A DNA stretch of 64,000 nt from G963677445 sp963678275. Its GTDB lineage: Bacteria > Bacteroidota > Ignavibacteria > Ignavibacteriales > Melioribacteraceae. Each line of letters starts with the position of its first letter. The first letter of the stretch is position 1. Below, piece by piece: positions 44,679-54,663 of the stretch. The notes beneath the pieces are model-generated. The model made no database searches, was not told where the DNA came from, and saw nothing but the letters and a program-made list of their open reading frames with translations. Location: contig OY782765.1 of NCBI GenBank assembly GCA_963678275.1, positions 5,828,001-5,892,000 of the forward strand, given 5' to 3'. Made by a program: the position numbers and the translations under genes.

Positions 44679-46041
44679 TGTTTCTCTGGATATTCCTGAA
44701 ATTTTTCGGCAGAAGTTTTTTTAAGAAATCGAAATTAAGGGTAACTCTTTCACGCGCGGTTTTATATGTAAGATAAACTCCGAGGGCTCCAAGAATAAAA
44801 TTGGCGCTCCACATGCCCCAGAAGGGAGAAAAGAGACCCCTGTCGGCAAGTTTTTCCCCGCTGATAAGGAAAGCCCAGTAAATTGTAAAAAAGATCAGGC
44901 TTATCCCCGCGGCCATTCCAAATCCTCCTTTGCGTGTCATCGTGCCAAGCGGCGCGCCGATAAGTATGAAAACAATACAGGCTACAGGAAGTGAATATTT
45001 TTTATGAATCTCAACTTTATATTTATTTATTTCAGCCTGGTTTCTTACCAGTCGTCTTATTCCGGAAAGAATATTATTTTTATCGTTCCTCATTTTGTTT
45101 TCTATCTGCAGGAACATCCTTCGGCTTCCGGATGATGTAGTTTCACTGGTTAGCCTGGAACGAACAGTATCAATATTGAAGTTCCCGGCGAGAAAATCAT
45201 CATGAATTTTAATATATCTTTTTTTTACTCCCGAAAGACTGTCCACAATCAGTTGCATTTTGGGAGCTCCAAGCTCTCTTTCACTTCTGCTGGTCCCGAC
45301 ATTAGATTGTTTGAAGGTGAATTGCGAAGCGGGCATCGCGATTTTGTGATTTTCAAAAACTATTTTTCTGTAGAGGTTTTCATCGAAATTATCGGTCGAA
45401 TGAATTTCGCCATTCTGCATATCAAGAATCAGTTTTTCCTGATCACTCGCGAAATAAATTTTTCCTTTTTTCGCTGTAACTATATTTAGTGATTTCCTGT
45501 CGGAATAATCATAGAGAGTAATATCTTCAAGCAGATTGGTTTTCTGATCAATTTTCCTGGCGAGGATCGCGTAATTATCAACTTCGGTAGAAAAAACCCC
45601 CGGCACGAGTGACAGGGTGGGTTTTTTATTTGAGATGTCAATCATCAGGTTTTTTGCCGCGTGATTGGCATTGGGATAAACATGATTATTGAACTGAACA
45701 AGAAGATAAGCTATTACGATTGACGCGAGAAATGTCGGAAGGATCATTCTGTATGTGCTTATCCCTGAGGCTTTCATCACCGCTATTTCGTTTCTCTGGC
45801 TCATTCCCCCGAATGCCATAAGTGATGCGACAAGCACCGCCATCGGAACAACAAGCACGACCATCCAGGCGAGGTTATAGGATATCAGCTTGACAATCAC
45901 AAAAAAATCGAGTCCTTTACCAACAAGCCGGTCGGCGAATTTCATCAGGAAGTGAATAAGGAAAAACGATATCAGAGTAAATATCGAAAATATAAATGGT
46001 GAAACATGGTTTCGTAATATGTAAAGAGATAAAATCTTCAT
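44665..46041 (-). CDS. lptF: Lipopolysaccharide export permease LptF-like (YjgP/YjgQ)
   Basis: 458 residues, with the same architecture as its partner but a longer periplasmic part and an extra charged helical insert (about 270-345). Family blocks: LYILRNHVSPFIFSIFTLIS, GGMSQRNEIAVMKASGISTY, and IGAPLGTMTRKGGFGMAAG near the second membrane bundle. The two permeases form the inner-membrane gate of the LPS export complex. Starts the two-gene minus-strand operon. Confidence 0.87.
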   Translation of the reverse strand: MKILSLYILRNHVSPFIFSIFTLISFFLIHFLMKFADRLVGKGLDFFVIVKLISYNLAWMVVLVVPMAVLVASLMAFGGMSQRNEIAVMKASGISTYRMILPTFLASIVIAYLLVQFNNHVYPNANHAAKNLMIDISNKKPTLSLVPGVFSTEVDNYAILARKIDQKTNLLEDITLYDYSDRKSLNIVTAKKGKIYFASDQEKLILDMQNGEIHSTDNFDENLYRKIVFENHKIAMPASQFTFKQSNVGTSRSERELGAPKMQLIVDSLSGVKKRYIKIHDDFLAGNFNIDTVRSRLTSETTSSGSRRMFLQIENKMRNDKNNILSGIRRLVRNQAEINKYKVEIHKKYSLPVACIVFILIGAPLGTMTRKGGFGMAAGISLIFFTIYWAFLISGEKLADRGLFSPFWGMWSANFILGALGVYLTYKTARERVTLNFDFLKKLLPKNFRNIQRNNENY

Positions 46042-46221
46042 GATATGAGTAATTATACATCCTCTAATGGTTATTTCGTTCCCGACATGCCAAATAAAAA
46101 GGTTTTACTTGCTTTATCGGCTTGATATATGATTATCAGAAACGTAAATTTAAAGATTAAAATATGCTTTGAAAACAAAAAAGCTGAATAATACCATAAA
46201 ATATAAACACCGGAGTTGAAA

Positions 46222-47589
46222 TTGGAAAAAATTTTGAAATATGCCGAAAATAATTATGAAAGATTTATAGAAGAATTGAAAGAATATATCCGTATTCCAA
46301 GTATAAGCACACTTCCCGAAAACAAGGGCGATATGATGACGTGCGCAAAATTCGTTGAGAAAAAACTTCAGGATGCCGGAATAGAGAAAACAAAAATTTA
46401 TGAAACAGCGGGCCATCCTATAGTATATGGCGAATGGATGAATGCCCCGGGAAAACCGACTGTTCTGGTTTACGGACATTATGACGTTCAGCCGGTTGAC
46501 CCGATTGAATTGTGGTCCTCGCCTCCCTTTGAACCTGAGATCAGAGATGGTAAAATTTTCGCCAGAGGAGCTAACGACAACAAAGGACAGAATTATGTCC
46601 ATATTAAAGGTGTGGAATCAATAATGAAAACGGAAGGTAAATTACCTGTTAATGTTAAATTCATTATTGAAGGTGAAGAAGAAATAGGAAGCCCCAATCT
46701 TGAAATATTTTTAGGCGAGCAAAAGGAACTTCTTAAATGTGACGCTGTATTAATATCAGATACCAGCTTGTATGGCCCTGGTATTCCTACTATTAATTAC
46801 GGACTTCGCGGACTTGCTTTTATGGAAATAGAACTTACAGGACCGAACCGTGACTTGCATTCAGGAAGCTTCGGCGGCGCTGTTGCCAATCCTATTAACG
46901 AATTGGCGCGCCTTATCAACAAACTTCAGGATGATGATGGTGTTATAACTATTCCCGGTTTTTATGATGATGTTCTTGAATTTACTGAAGCTGAAAATGA
47001 GAATATTAAAAAACTCAACTTTTCAGAGAAAGAATTTGCCGAGGAACTTGAAGTAGATGAATTGAAAGGAGAAAAAGGATTCAACACACTTCAGAGGCTC
47101 TGGGGACGTCCGACACTTGATTGTAACGGAATCTGGGGCGGATTTATCGGTGAAGGCGCAAAAACTGTTCTTCCTTCAAAAGCCAGCGCGAAGATAAGTA
47201 TGCGTCTGGTGCCGAATCAGGACCCGGGAAAAATCGCAGAGTTGTTTGAAAAATATGTCAAATCAATTGCTCCGCCATGGGTTAAGCTGAAAGTAAAAGC
47301 TCTTCACGGCGGCAGTCCTGTTGTTATTCCTCTTGATGACAAAGCAATTCAGGCCGCGGCAAGAGCTACAACAAAAGCATTCGGAAAAGAAACTGTTTAT
47401 ACAAGGGAAGGCGGTTCAATACCTATTGTTGTTGAATTTGTTAAAAAACTTGAAGCCCCCGCGATTCTGATGGGATTAGGGCTGGATACAGATAATATTC
47501 ATTCGCCCGATGAACATTTCAGTCTTGACGCCTTCAGGCTTGGAATTCAGAGCAGTGTTTATTTTATGGATGAGTTTTCGAAGATATAA
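46222..47589 (+). CDS. M20-family dipeptidase/metallopeptidase
   Basis: 455 residues from a TTG at 46222 (CGGAG six bases upstream; an in-frame TTG two codons earlier is too close to it). Metal ligands follow the M20 pattern: His in VYGHYDVQPVDP, Asp in RGANDNKGQ, Glu pair in EGEEEIGSPN, Asp in LISDTSLYGPG and His in IHSPDEHFSLD. A lid domain lies between (about 195-330, with the conserved DLHSGSFGGAVANP). Cytoplasmic di-zinc enzyme, probably a dipeptidase of the carnosinase-like subgroup. No signal peptide. Confidence 0.9.
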   Translation: MEKILKYAENNYERFIEELKEYIRIPSISTLPENKGDMMTCAKFVEKKLQDAGIEKTKIYETAGHPIVYGEWMNAPGKPTVLVYGHYDVQPVDPIELWSSPPFEPEIRDGKIFARGANDNKGQNYVHIKGVESIMKTEGKLPVNVKFIIEGEEEIGSPNLEIFLGEQKELLKCDAVLISDTSLYGPGIPTINYGLRGLAFMEIELTGPNRDLHSGSFGGAVANPINELARLINKLQDDDGVITIPGFYDDVLEFTEAENENIKKLNFSEKEFAEELEVDELKGEKGFNTLQRLWGRPTLDCNGIWGGFIGEGAKTVLPSKASAKISMRLVPNQDPGKIAELFEKYVKSIAPPWVKLKVKALHGGSPVVIPLDDKAIQAAARATTKAFGKETVYTREGGSIPIVVEFVKKLEAPAILMGLGLDTDNIHSPDEHFSLDAFRLGIQSSVYFMDEFSKI

Positions 47590-47673
47590 TATATCTGAAC
47601 AGGAGAATCAGGTTAAGCAGGCAGGTTAAATTTATCCTTGGAAAAATATGCCAAATTTTTGGCGGGGTGAGCT

Positions 47674-48600
47674 ATGTATAAAGTAAATATAATACTGGTT
47701 GCTCTACTGGGAATCTTTTTACTTATTTCGTGCGGTGGAGATTCCGGTGATGAAGAATCTTCGAGAAGAACCAAAAAAGCGGAGCTTGATAATCCGGAAA
47801 CAAAAGCCTCCGAGTCAAAGGAATATTATAAATCGGATGACGCGGCTGTTTCCGGCAGCAAAGAGAAAGATATTCGGGAAAGGAACCTCGAAATTCAGGC
47901 AAGACAGGCCGCGAACCGTACTCCCTGCGATACCTTGTCACTTCAGGAGTATTTAATTGATAATTATCCTGCCGGCACTTACCTGGTGGAATTTGATGAA
48001 ACACTTAAATATCCTTTCCGGCGTCCGGCTGTAATTTATCTCAAACAGGAAGAAACCCTGGTCCTCGCTGTCATTGCCAAGTCGAAGGAAGGTGAGCGAT
48101 TTGTTGAGGTTAAGAATCTCGTCGGGTATGAATCAAGTTTCAGCAATCTCGATAGCACCCGTCTCGGAACCGCATTCTTTTACTTAACGATGTTTGAGTG
48201 TGATGGCTCAGGTAACTTTTCGATGGTATGGGAGGAACGAATTCCCATTCACAATGGTTTTAACTCAATGAAGATAAAGCGGTGGGGAAAGGATAATACT
48301 CCTTACTGCGAACTTAATTTTGAAGCCGGAATAATTTCGGGATTCAGAAACTATAATTATTTCTTTGTCGATGGATTTAAGCAGAATCCTCACCTTCTGG
48401 AAACATATACGGGGCTGTCGAAGAAAAGAATAATGGCAGATGTAAATAAAGATAAGTATCCCGATTATTATGAATTCAGATTTATTGTTGATGACACTTC
48501 ATTATACATTCGTCAACTGGACTCTGTCCCGTTTTACTGGGATGAGAAGAAAAACTTATATGTAACAAGATATAGCAGCCGATTATACAGGAAATATTGA
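47674..48600 (+). CDS. Uncharacterised lipoprotein
   Basis: 308 residues with a clear lipobox (LLISC, cleavage before Cys about 20), then a Ser/Glu/Lys-rich linker (21-85) and a mixed globular domain. A VNKDKYPDYYEFRFIVDDTS segment (D-x-N-x-D-x-x-x-D) looks like a calcium-binding dockerin/FG-GAP-type loop. The family was not recognised. The stop overlaps the start of ygfZ (TGATG). Confidence 0.7.
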   Translation: MYKVNIILVALLGIFLLISCGGDSGDEESSRRTKKAELDNPETKASESKEYYKSDDAAVSGSKEKDIRERNLEIQARQAANRTPCDTLSLQEYLIDNYPAGTYLVEFDETLKYPFRRPAVIYLKQEETLVLAVIAKSKEGERFVEVKNLVGYESSFSNLDSTRLGTAFFYLTMFECDGSGNFSMVWEERIPIHNGFNSMKIKRWGKDNTPYCELNFEAGIISGFRNYNYFFVDGFKQNPHLLETYTGLSKKRIMADVNKDKYPDYYEFRFIVDDTSLYIRQLDSVPFYWDEKKNLYVTRYSSRLYRKY

Positions 48601-49667
48601 TGGATCAGAAACATATTGAAATACTCGATAAGTATTTTAAGGAAATTATCCCGGATAAAACCGGTAACTTTCCATTTTATACCTCAGTCGCTGAGGAATT
48701 TAGTCTTGTAAAAAGGGGCGCGGTAATACGTGTTGTGCCTCAGCCGAATGTACTGGAACTTTCCGGAAAGGATGTCTCCGATTTTCTTCAGAGGATATCC
48801 ACCAATGATGTCGCTCCTCTTAAGGAGAATAACAAGATCGGCACCATCTTTACAAATGAAAAAGGCCGGATAATTGACCATACCACACTTCTGAGGCTTT
48901 TTAACCGGTATGTACTTATAGGAAATCCTGACCGGGAAAAACGTCTTTTCAACTGGCTTAATAAATATCTTATTATGGAGGATGTTTCAATCTCCGATGT
49001 TTCCGAAAATTATTCCCTTATTGAGGTTTTCGGGGTCCAGGCGGAATCATATCTAACCCTTATTTTTGGCAAGGCCATTGAGGTTCTGAATGATTCCAAT
49101 CTTCTGCATGTAAATGTGGATGGATTCAGGCTGCATCTCTATTCCAGGGTTTTTAAGGGTGGTTTGAAAAAATATTTTCTCCTGACAGGTGAGGATATTG
49201 CTGCCGATTTCCTCGATTATCTTCTTCGTAACAGAAGTCTCTTTAATATTTCCATGATGGGTGAGAAGGCCTGGGAACTGCTCAGAATTGAACATGGCAT
49301 TCCGGCAATGCCCAATGAGCTGAACGATTCTGTTAATCCTTATGAAGCCGATATCATTGAGGATGTCAGCTTTAAAAAAGGGTGTTTTATAGGGCAGGAG
49401 GTAATAGCGAGGCTCGATACCTATGACAAGGTGCAGAGGGTACTCAAAAGATTTGTTGTTAAAGGTGATATGAAAAAAAATGGTGAAATGAAAATTGAGG
49501 ATAATTCCGGTATTGAGGCCGGGATTGTTACAAGCCTGGTCAATTCAGAACTAACTGAGAGCTACAAAGGTTTAGCATTGGTAAGAAAGAAATTTCTTAA
49601 CGGCAATAATGAATTTACCATTTATGTTCCGGGAGTTGGACGAATTCCCCTGGAACTTAAAAACTAA
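48600..49667 (+). CDS. ygfZ: Folate-binding protein YgfZ-like (GcvT paralogue)
   Basis: 355 residues. It has the GcvT fold but the YgfZ signature, KKGCFIGQEVIARLDTYDKV (about 261-280, K-G-C-x-x-G-Q-E), and lacks the GcvT catalytic DVSHMGE block. YgfZ acts with tetrahydrofolate in assembly or repair of certain Fe-S clusters (the MiaB group). SGKDVSDFLQRISTNDVAPL is the family N-terminal block. ATG 48600 is chosen because it overlaps the previous stop (TGATG). Confidence 0.87.
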   Translation: MDQKHIEILDKYFKEIIPDKTGNFPFYTSVAEEFSLVKRGAVIRVVPQPNVLELSGKDVSDFLQRISTNDVAPLKENNKIGTIFTNEKGRIIDHTTLLRLFNRYVLIGNPDREKRLFNWLNKYLIMEDVSISDVSENYSLIEVFGVQAESYLTLIFGKAIEVLNDSNLLHVNVDGFRLHLYSRVFKGGLKKYFLLTGEDIAADFLDYLLRNRSLFNISMMGEKAWELLRIEHGIPAMPNELNDSVNPYEADIIEDVSFKKGCFIGQEVIARLDTYDKVQRVLKRFVVKGDMKKNGEMKIEDNSGIEAGIVTSLVNSELTESYKGLALVRKKFLNGNNEFTIYVPGVGRIPLELKN

Positions 49668-49679
49668 ACCGGAAGCAGA

Positions 49680-50228
49680 ATGAAAATCTATACAAAAACA
49701 GGAGACGCCGGAGAGACTTCACTTTTTGGCGGAAAGAGGGTAACGAAAGATAACAGCAGAATTGATGCTTATGGCACTATCGATGAATTAAACGCGCTTT
49801 TGGGTTTAAGCAGAACTGAAACAAACGATAAAAAGCTCGATAAGATGATTGAGGAAATTCAGAACGGGCTTTTTACTGCCGGCGCCGACCTCGCTACTCC
49901 TTTTGAGAATGAAAGAAAAGGGATGAATGTACCCAGAATTAATGAAGAAGATATAAGACTTCTTGAAAAATATATTGATGAAATTGACGCGCTTCTGCCG
50001 GAACTTAAAGCCTTTATTTTACCGGGGGGAAGCAGAGCGGCATCCCTGCTTCATCTGGCAAGAACTATTTGCAGAAGAGGGGAAAGGAAAACAGTAGCGT
50101 TGAGTTTGAATGAAGATATTGGTAAATTTATATTGATATATCTTAACCGCTTGTCCGATCTTTTATTCGTACTGGCGCGTTATGCCAATTTCGTTGAAAA
50201 CACACCTGATGTTGAGTGGAAATTGTAA
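49680..50228 (+). CDS. ATP:cob(I)alamin adenosyltransferase, PduO type
   Basis: 182 residues. KIYTKTGDAGETSLFGGKRV (residues 2-21) binds ATP in this family, followed by DAYGTIDELNALLGLSR and the later RTICRRGERKTVAL with conserved Arg residues and LNRLSDLLFVLARYAN. Makes adenosylcobalamin, a cofactor for methylmalonyl-CoA mutase and similar enzymes. Twelve bases after ygfZ. tmRNA begins right after its stop. Confidence 0.93.
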   Translation: MKIYTKTGDAGETSLFGGKRVTKDNSRIDAYGTIDELNALLGLSRTETNDKKLDKMIEEIQNGLFTAGADLATPFENERKGMNVPRINEEDIRLLEKYIDEIDALLPELKAFILPGGSRAASLLHLARTICRRGERKTVALSLNEDIGKFILIYLNRLSDLLFVLARYANFVENTPDVEWKL

Positions 50229-50229
50229 C

Positions 50230-50591
<362 letters not shown>

Positions 50592-50786
50592 ATTTTCTCT
50601 ACGGTATTGACGCCATACGGATATTTTATCAAATGTTTTTACAAATTATCATTTCGTTTAGGAATACAATCTTTGGAAAAAAATTATTCTGAAGCCTGCC
50701 GCAGATTATCTTCATTACTTTTTTTGGCTCTATGTGCAATATAGTGGGTAATTGAATTAAAGTCAGCAACAAGCCAGGTCGATCGA

Positions 50787-50831
50787 ATATTCCATAAGAA
50801 GCCAAATTCTAAGCAAAATGGCAAAATTTTA
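50787..50831 (+). repeat. Interspersed repeat R1, short copy
   Basis: ATATTCCATAAGAAGCCAAA, then TTCTAAGCAAAATGGCAAAA. Same core as in the 11.7-12.7 kb copies, followed, as at 12.5 kb, by the GGGGAATTCTGTC block. Confidence 0.7.
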
Positions 50832-50853
50832 TTTAACCATCAATTTACCGGGG

Positions 50854-50897
50854 AATTCTGTCCGCCTGTTCGCCGCGGAGAATCCCTGGCGGGACTT
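50854..50897 (+). repeat. 44-bp inverted repeat, left arm
   Basis: Begins AATTCTGTCCGCCTGTTCGC and ends CTGGCGGGACTT. Matches the reverse complement of 51084-51127 at 43 of 44 positions. Confidence 0.92.
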
Positions 50898-50920
50898 TTG
50901 ATCAACTTCTTAACTTATTT

Positions 50921-50966
50921 CCCCACAATGAATTGCGGGGCTAATGTCTGTCGTCCCTGACGGGAC
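50921..50966. repeat. Two palindromes between the inverted-repeat arms
   Basis: CCCCACAATGAATTGCGGGG (50921-50940) and GTCCCTGACGGGAC (50953-50966, followed by TTTTT). Near-identical versions occur in the same order at 12.57-12.61 kb. Confidence 0.8.
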
Positions 50967-51083
50967 TTTTTACATCTGATTCATCTCGTTACAAATAGTA
51001 TCATGTAAAAAAGAATCCCGGCAGGGATAAAAGATAATAGCCCCTATTTTCAAATAGGGGGAAATGTATAAAGAAAGGTAAAT

Positions 51084-51127
51084 AAGTCCCGTCAGGGATT
51101 CTCCGCGGCGAACAGGCGGACAGAATT
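51084..51127 (-). repeat. 44-bp inverted repeat, right arm
   Basis: Reverse complement of 50854-50897 with a single difference. 186 bases separate the arms. Confidence 0.92.
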
Positions 51128-51395
51128 AGTTTAGCCCTGGCTTGTCAGTCTATGATAATAATAGTCCATCATGCATACGTGCTGTCAGGCAAATCATATT
51201 TTGGCGCTTATGTAACTGTTCAGTTACGTCCATTTAATATTTGGTTGTCTTTTCATTACCCACTGGTTTTCATATAGAACCCTTTTTTTTTACCGGAACA
51301 AAAATATATTTACTTGATAATATGGTGAATCTTGTTTATCTCCTGCCAACTTAATAATTTTCACCGTTAGAATTTGCACAGATAATGATGGTTCA

Positions 51396-52460
51396 ATGAA
51401 GTCTAAACAAAAAAATATTGATATTATCCGCTCATCTGCGGCTGAATACCTTACTTTTGTCGCATCCGTCGGCAGTTCAGAACATAGTATCGAAATGCGC
51501 TATGAGGACGAGAACATATGGCTGACCCAGAAGATGATGGCGACGCTCTATGATGTTACGGTTTCGGCAGTCAATCAGCACCTGAAACGCATTTATTCTG
51601 ATAACGAGTTGACTCGAGAGGCAACTATTAAGAAATACTTAATAGTTCAAACCGAGGGTAGCCGACAGGTGAAACGTGAGGTGGAACACTACAGTTTACA
51701 GGCCATTATCGCCGTGGGCTTCAAAATAGAAAATGAGCGCGCGGTTCAGTTCCGCAAATGGGCCAACCAGATTGTAAAGGATTATACAATTCAAGGCTGG
51801 ACGATGGATGTGGAGCGCCTCAAAAAGGGGGGTAACCTCACAGATGAATTTTTCGAACGTCAGTTAGAAAAAATAAGAGAGATTCGTCTTTCTGAACGTA
51901 AATTTTATCAGAAAATCACCGATATATATGCTACTGCTATAGATTATGATCCGGCAGCTTCTGCTACAAAACGTTTTTTTGCGGCCGTGCAAAATAAAAT
52001 GCATTTTGCTGTTCATGGGAATACCGCGGCAGAGGTAATTTTTGATCGCGCTGATCATAATAAAAAAAATATGGGACTTACCAATTGGGATGGCTCGCCG
52101 AAAGAGAAAATACATAAATATGATGTTATTATTGCCAAGAATTATCTTTCAGAATATGAGCTTAATCAGATGCAGAGAATTGTTTCCGCTTATCTGGATA
52201 TGGCGGAAATGCAGGCTATGCGAAAAATTCCCATGACAATGACAGATTGGGAGGCGCGTTTAAGCGGATTTCTCAGGCTATGGGATCGTGAAATTCTTCA
52301 GGACGCGGGAAAAGTGACAGCCGAAATTGCCAAAACCCATGCCGAAAGTGAATTTGAAAAGTATCGTATTGTACAGGACAGACTTTATGAGAGCGACTTT
52401 GACCGAATGTTGAAGATTATGGAAATAAGGGGTGGCCAGCGGAAAGAAGATAAATCGTGA
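51396..52460 (+). CDS. RhuM-family protein
   Basis: 354 residues of the RhuM family, first named in Salmonella pathogenicity island 3 and common in accessory DNA. Its function is not established. Family features: an N-terminal winged-helix-like region (NIWLTQKMMATLYDVTVSAV, then NQHLKRIYSDNEL), SLQAIIAVGFKIENERAVQF, and a Fic-like or Virulence_RhuM C-terminal region with QNKMHFAVHGNTAAEVIFDR, TNWDGSPKEKIHKYDVIIAK and the NYLSEYELNQMQRIVSAYLD block. It is the only gene of its kind here and sits after tmRNA, a common integration neighbourhood, but no integrase or attachment site was seen. Confidence 0.85.
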   Translation: MKSKQKNIDIIRSSAAEYLTFVASVGSSEHSIEMRYEDENIWLTQKMMATLYDVTVSAVNQHLKRIYSDNELTREATIKKYLIVQTEGSRQVKREVEHYSLQAIIAVGFKIENERAVQFRKWANQIVKDYTIQGWTMDVERLKKGGNLTDEFFERQLEKIREIRLSERKFYQKITDIYATAIDYDPAASATKRFFAAVQNKMHFAVHGNTAAEVIFDRADHNKKNMGLTNWDGSPKEKIHKYDVIIAKNYLSEYELNQMQRIVSAYLDMAEMQAMRKIPMTMTDWEARLSGFLRLWDREILQDAGKVTAEIAKTHAESEFEKYRIVQDRLYESDFDRMLKIMEIRGGQRKEDKS

Positions 52461-52516
52461 TAAACAGGGCTGTTGTTTTGGATACGGGTTCGGGTTTATT
52501 GACTACGCCAGGATTA

Positions 52517-52624
52517 TTACCAGAAAGGATAAATATCATCTTCATGTTTCTTTTTCCTGTTAAGCAGATAAAGCCCGGCAATACCTCCGATAATCAGCGC
52601 TCCTGCCAAAATATAAACAATCAT
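52517..52624 (-). CDS. Membrane microprotein, 35 residues
   Basis: Short minus-strand gene. ATG at 52624 is preceded by AGGGA at close spacing. The product starts with a single membrane helix (MIVYILAGALIIGGIAGLYL) followed by a basic and then acidic tail (LNRKKKHEDDIYPFW). The composition is that of a real tail-out microprotein. Not recognised. The SGNH-TPR gene starts 53 bases away in the opposite direction. Confidence 0.5.
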   Translation of the reverse strand: MIVYILAGALIIGGIAGLYLLNRKKKHEDDIYPFW

Positions 52625-52677
52625 TTATTCCCTGTAATTGTTATATTGAAATTAAGATAATTTTATAATAATAACAA

Positions 52678-54663
52678 ATGAAAATGAAAAAAAAACAGAT
52701 TCTTGTATTGGGCGATTCATCTGTTTCTCCACTGGGGCAAATGCATTTCAATTTTATTGATTTGCTGGAACAAAAAAAATTCAATAACTCTGTTGAAATA
52801 TTTAATAATTCATGTGCCGGACTCACGTCGGCAGATGCCCTGACAAACCTGAGGGATTTTATATCCGGTAGCATTCCCGATCTGCTTATATTATATGCAG
52901 GAAATTGTGACGCGTGTGCTTACGGGATACAAAAATCAGGTCCCTCAAAGTTTGAGCAAAATATAAAAAGTAAAATCAATGAGCGTTTATATAAAAGAAG
53001 AAATATTCTTGCCAGGCGAAACAGGCCGTATGGATTTCGCGAGATCAATGGAATAATACCGGAATTAAAAAGGTGTGTTGATGAGAATGATTTCATTGCC
53101 AATATTAACGCAATTGAGAAAATATGTGTTCAGAAAAATATTAAACTAATTTTGATTTTACCTGTTTCTAAAGTTCATTTCCCGCCATGTAACAATACAG
53201 GCAATAATATCTATTATAAGATTTTTAATATTTTTGATAAGTTACCATTACTCACACCTACCACGCCGGCGTTGTTGAAACCGGCAATTGAAAATTATAA
53301 TAATGGTAATCTGGAAGCTGCCGTTCAGATTTATGATGAAATAATTGAAAGAGGGAAATTGAATGAACTAACCATGATAGCTGCGAATAATAAAGGCGCG
53401 ATATATTTTGAACGGGGAGATTACAGGAATGCGAAAAAAATAATTGAATCAATTGATCGCCGATATGTCCTGAAGGAAATAATCCTTTTTAATATGGCTG
53501 TGGTTAATCATTTTCTGGGAAAAAAAAAGGAAGCGCTTGAACTGTTTTATGAGGCTTTTGAAAATGACGCGGGCACTTTCAGAATTGCTGGTTCGTACCG
53601 TGAAATTATATTGAAAAAATTTAAACCGGCAAGAGATTCTATTGTTATTGATCTCGCTTCCGAAATACACGACGAGAATTTTATTGACTATTGTCATCCT
53701 GAAGTTAAGGCCCATGAAATCATTATGGCGAAAATTGAACCGGCAATTAAAAAACTGTTATCATTAAAGGATGGGGATATTGCGCCGGAATTATCTTATC
53801 AACCCATAAATCCAGATCATTATGCCGGATATAAAACCGATTTTTATTCCCATTTTCAACTTGGCCAGCGCGGAAGTAATCTAAATAATGATCTGAAGAA
53901 AATTTACGAAACAACCTCACCCATGAAGTTATTTGAAATTTCATCAAATTATAAACTGACACCCGCGGCTTCAACAATTGTGGTAATTCTTTCCCACCCG
54001 GTATTTGGAATGAAAGAATTTTTCACTGAGTTTCCTTTATTGGGTAATTTTGAAAACGGTCGGCTGCCTGAATACTATTTTTCCAGAATGTTATATCCGG
54101 TGCTTCAGGAATATAAAAATAGTAAAAATGAAAGATTTTGTTATCTTAAGAATATGCTTCATGGATTTATTCCCTCCCCTGAAAAAATTGACATCTCTCT
54201 AAAAAATATGACTCCTGTTTATCCCGACACTAATGATTTTTATAAAATAATAAAAAGAGATTTTACCAGGAAAGCTTTGGAAAGAATGGAAAATATTCTT
54301 TATAGTTATTTACGGCTTGAACCAGGCTGTTATGATAAGTACCGGACAATATCTTACTGGTTCTTCAGAGAATCTTTGATATTCGGCAGCCCATCTCATT
54401 ATTCCGCATATTTTTATCGCAGACAGTTCGCTATTCTTACCAGCTCGGCTGCTTTTATAAATTATTTTATTGAAAATAATTCGGAAGAAGAAGCTGGTTT
54501 AATGAGAATAATTTCTATCCTTAACAATATTCTTGTAATACACAAAAAATTTCTTAAACCTTACGCTCACAAATTGTATACAATGCCAAAAGAACACTTT
54601 AACGAATACAAACAGGCATTTACTAATTTGATTGATGAAAACGATTTTTTAAGAAAAGTGTAA
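52678..54663 (+). CDS. SGNH-hydrolase-like protein with TPR insertion
   Basis: 661 residues, no signal peptide. SGNH motifs: block I VLGDSSVS (Ser near 14), block III AGNCD (Asn 76) and block V DYCH (Asp 337, His 340). Between blocks III and V lies a helical insert with TPR-like repeats (about 203-295: AIENYNNGNLEAAVQIYDEI, KGAIYFERGDYRNAKKII, FNMAVVNHFLGKKKEALELF). The remaining 320 residues are helical and unrecognised. SGNH proteins with TPR segments occur near glycan loci, so a sugar O-acetyl transfer or hydrolysis role is likely (inference). Its 3' end overlaps the convergent gene by 41 bases. Confidence 0.7.
   Translation: MKMKKKQILVLGDSSVSPLGQMHFNFIDLLEQKKFNNSVEIFNNSCAGLTSADALTNLRDFISGSIPDLLILYAGNCDACAYGIQKSGPSKFEQNIKSKINERLYKRRNILARRNRPYGFREINGIIPELKRCVDENDFIANINAIEKICVQKNIKLILILPVSKVHFPPCNNTGNNIYYKIFNIFDKLPLLTPTTPALLKPAIENYNNGNLEAAVQIYDEIIERGKLNELTMIAANNKGAIYFERGDYRNAKKIIESIDRRYVLKEIILFNMAVVNHFLGKKKEALELFYEAFENDAGTFRIAGSYREIILKKFKPARDSIVIDLASEIHDENFIDYCHPEVKAHEIIMAKIEPAIKKLLSLKDGDIAPELSYQPINPDHYAGYKTDFYSHFQLGQRGSNLNNDLKKIYETTSPMKLFEISSNYKLTPAASTIVVILSHPVFGMKEFFTEFPLLGNFENGRLPEYYFSRMLYPVLQEYKNSKNERFCYLKNMLHGFIPSPEKIDISLKNMTPVYPDTNDFYKIIKRDFTRKALERMENILYSYLRLEPGCYDKYRTISYWFFRESLIFGSPSHYSAYFYRRQFAILTSSAAFINYFIENNSEEEAGLMRIISILNNILVIHKKFLKPYAHKLYTMPKEHFNEYKQAFTNLIDENDFLRKV

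Noticed and set aside
52457..52660. 67-codon plus-strand frame after the RhuM-like gene
   Set aside because: It overlaps the better-supported minus-strand microprotein and has no recognisable domain or signal.
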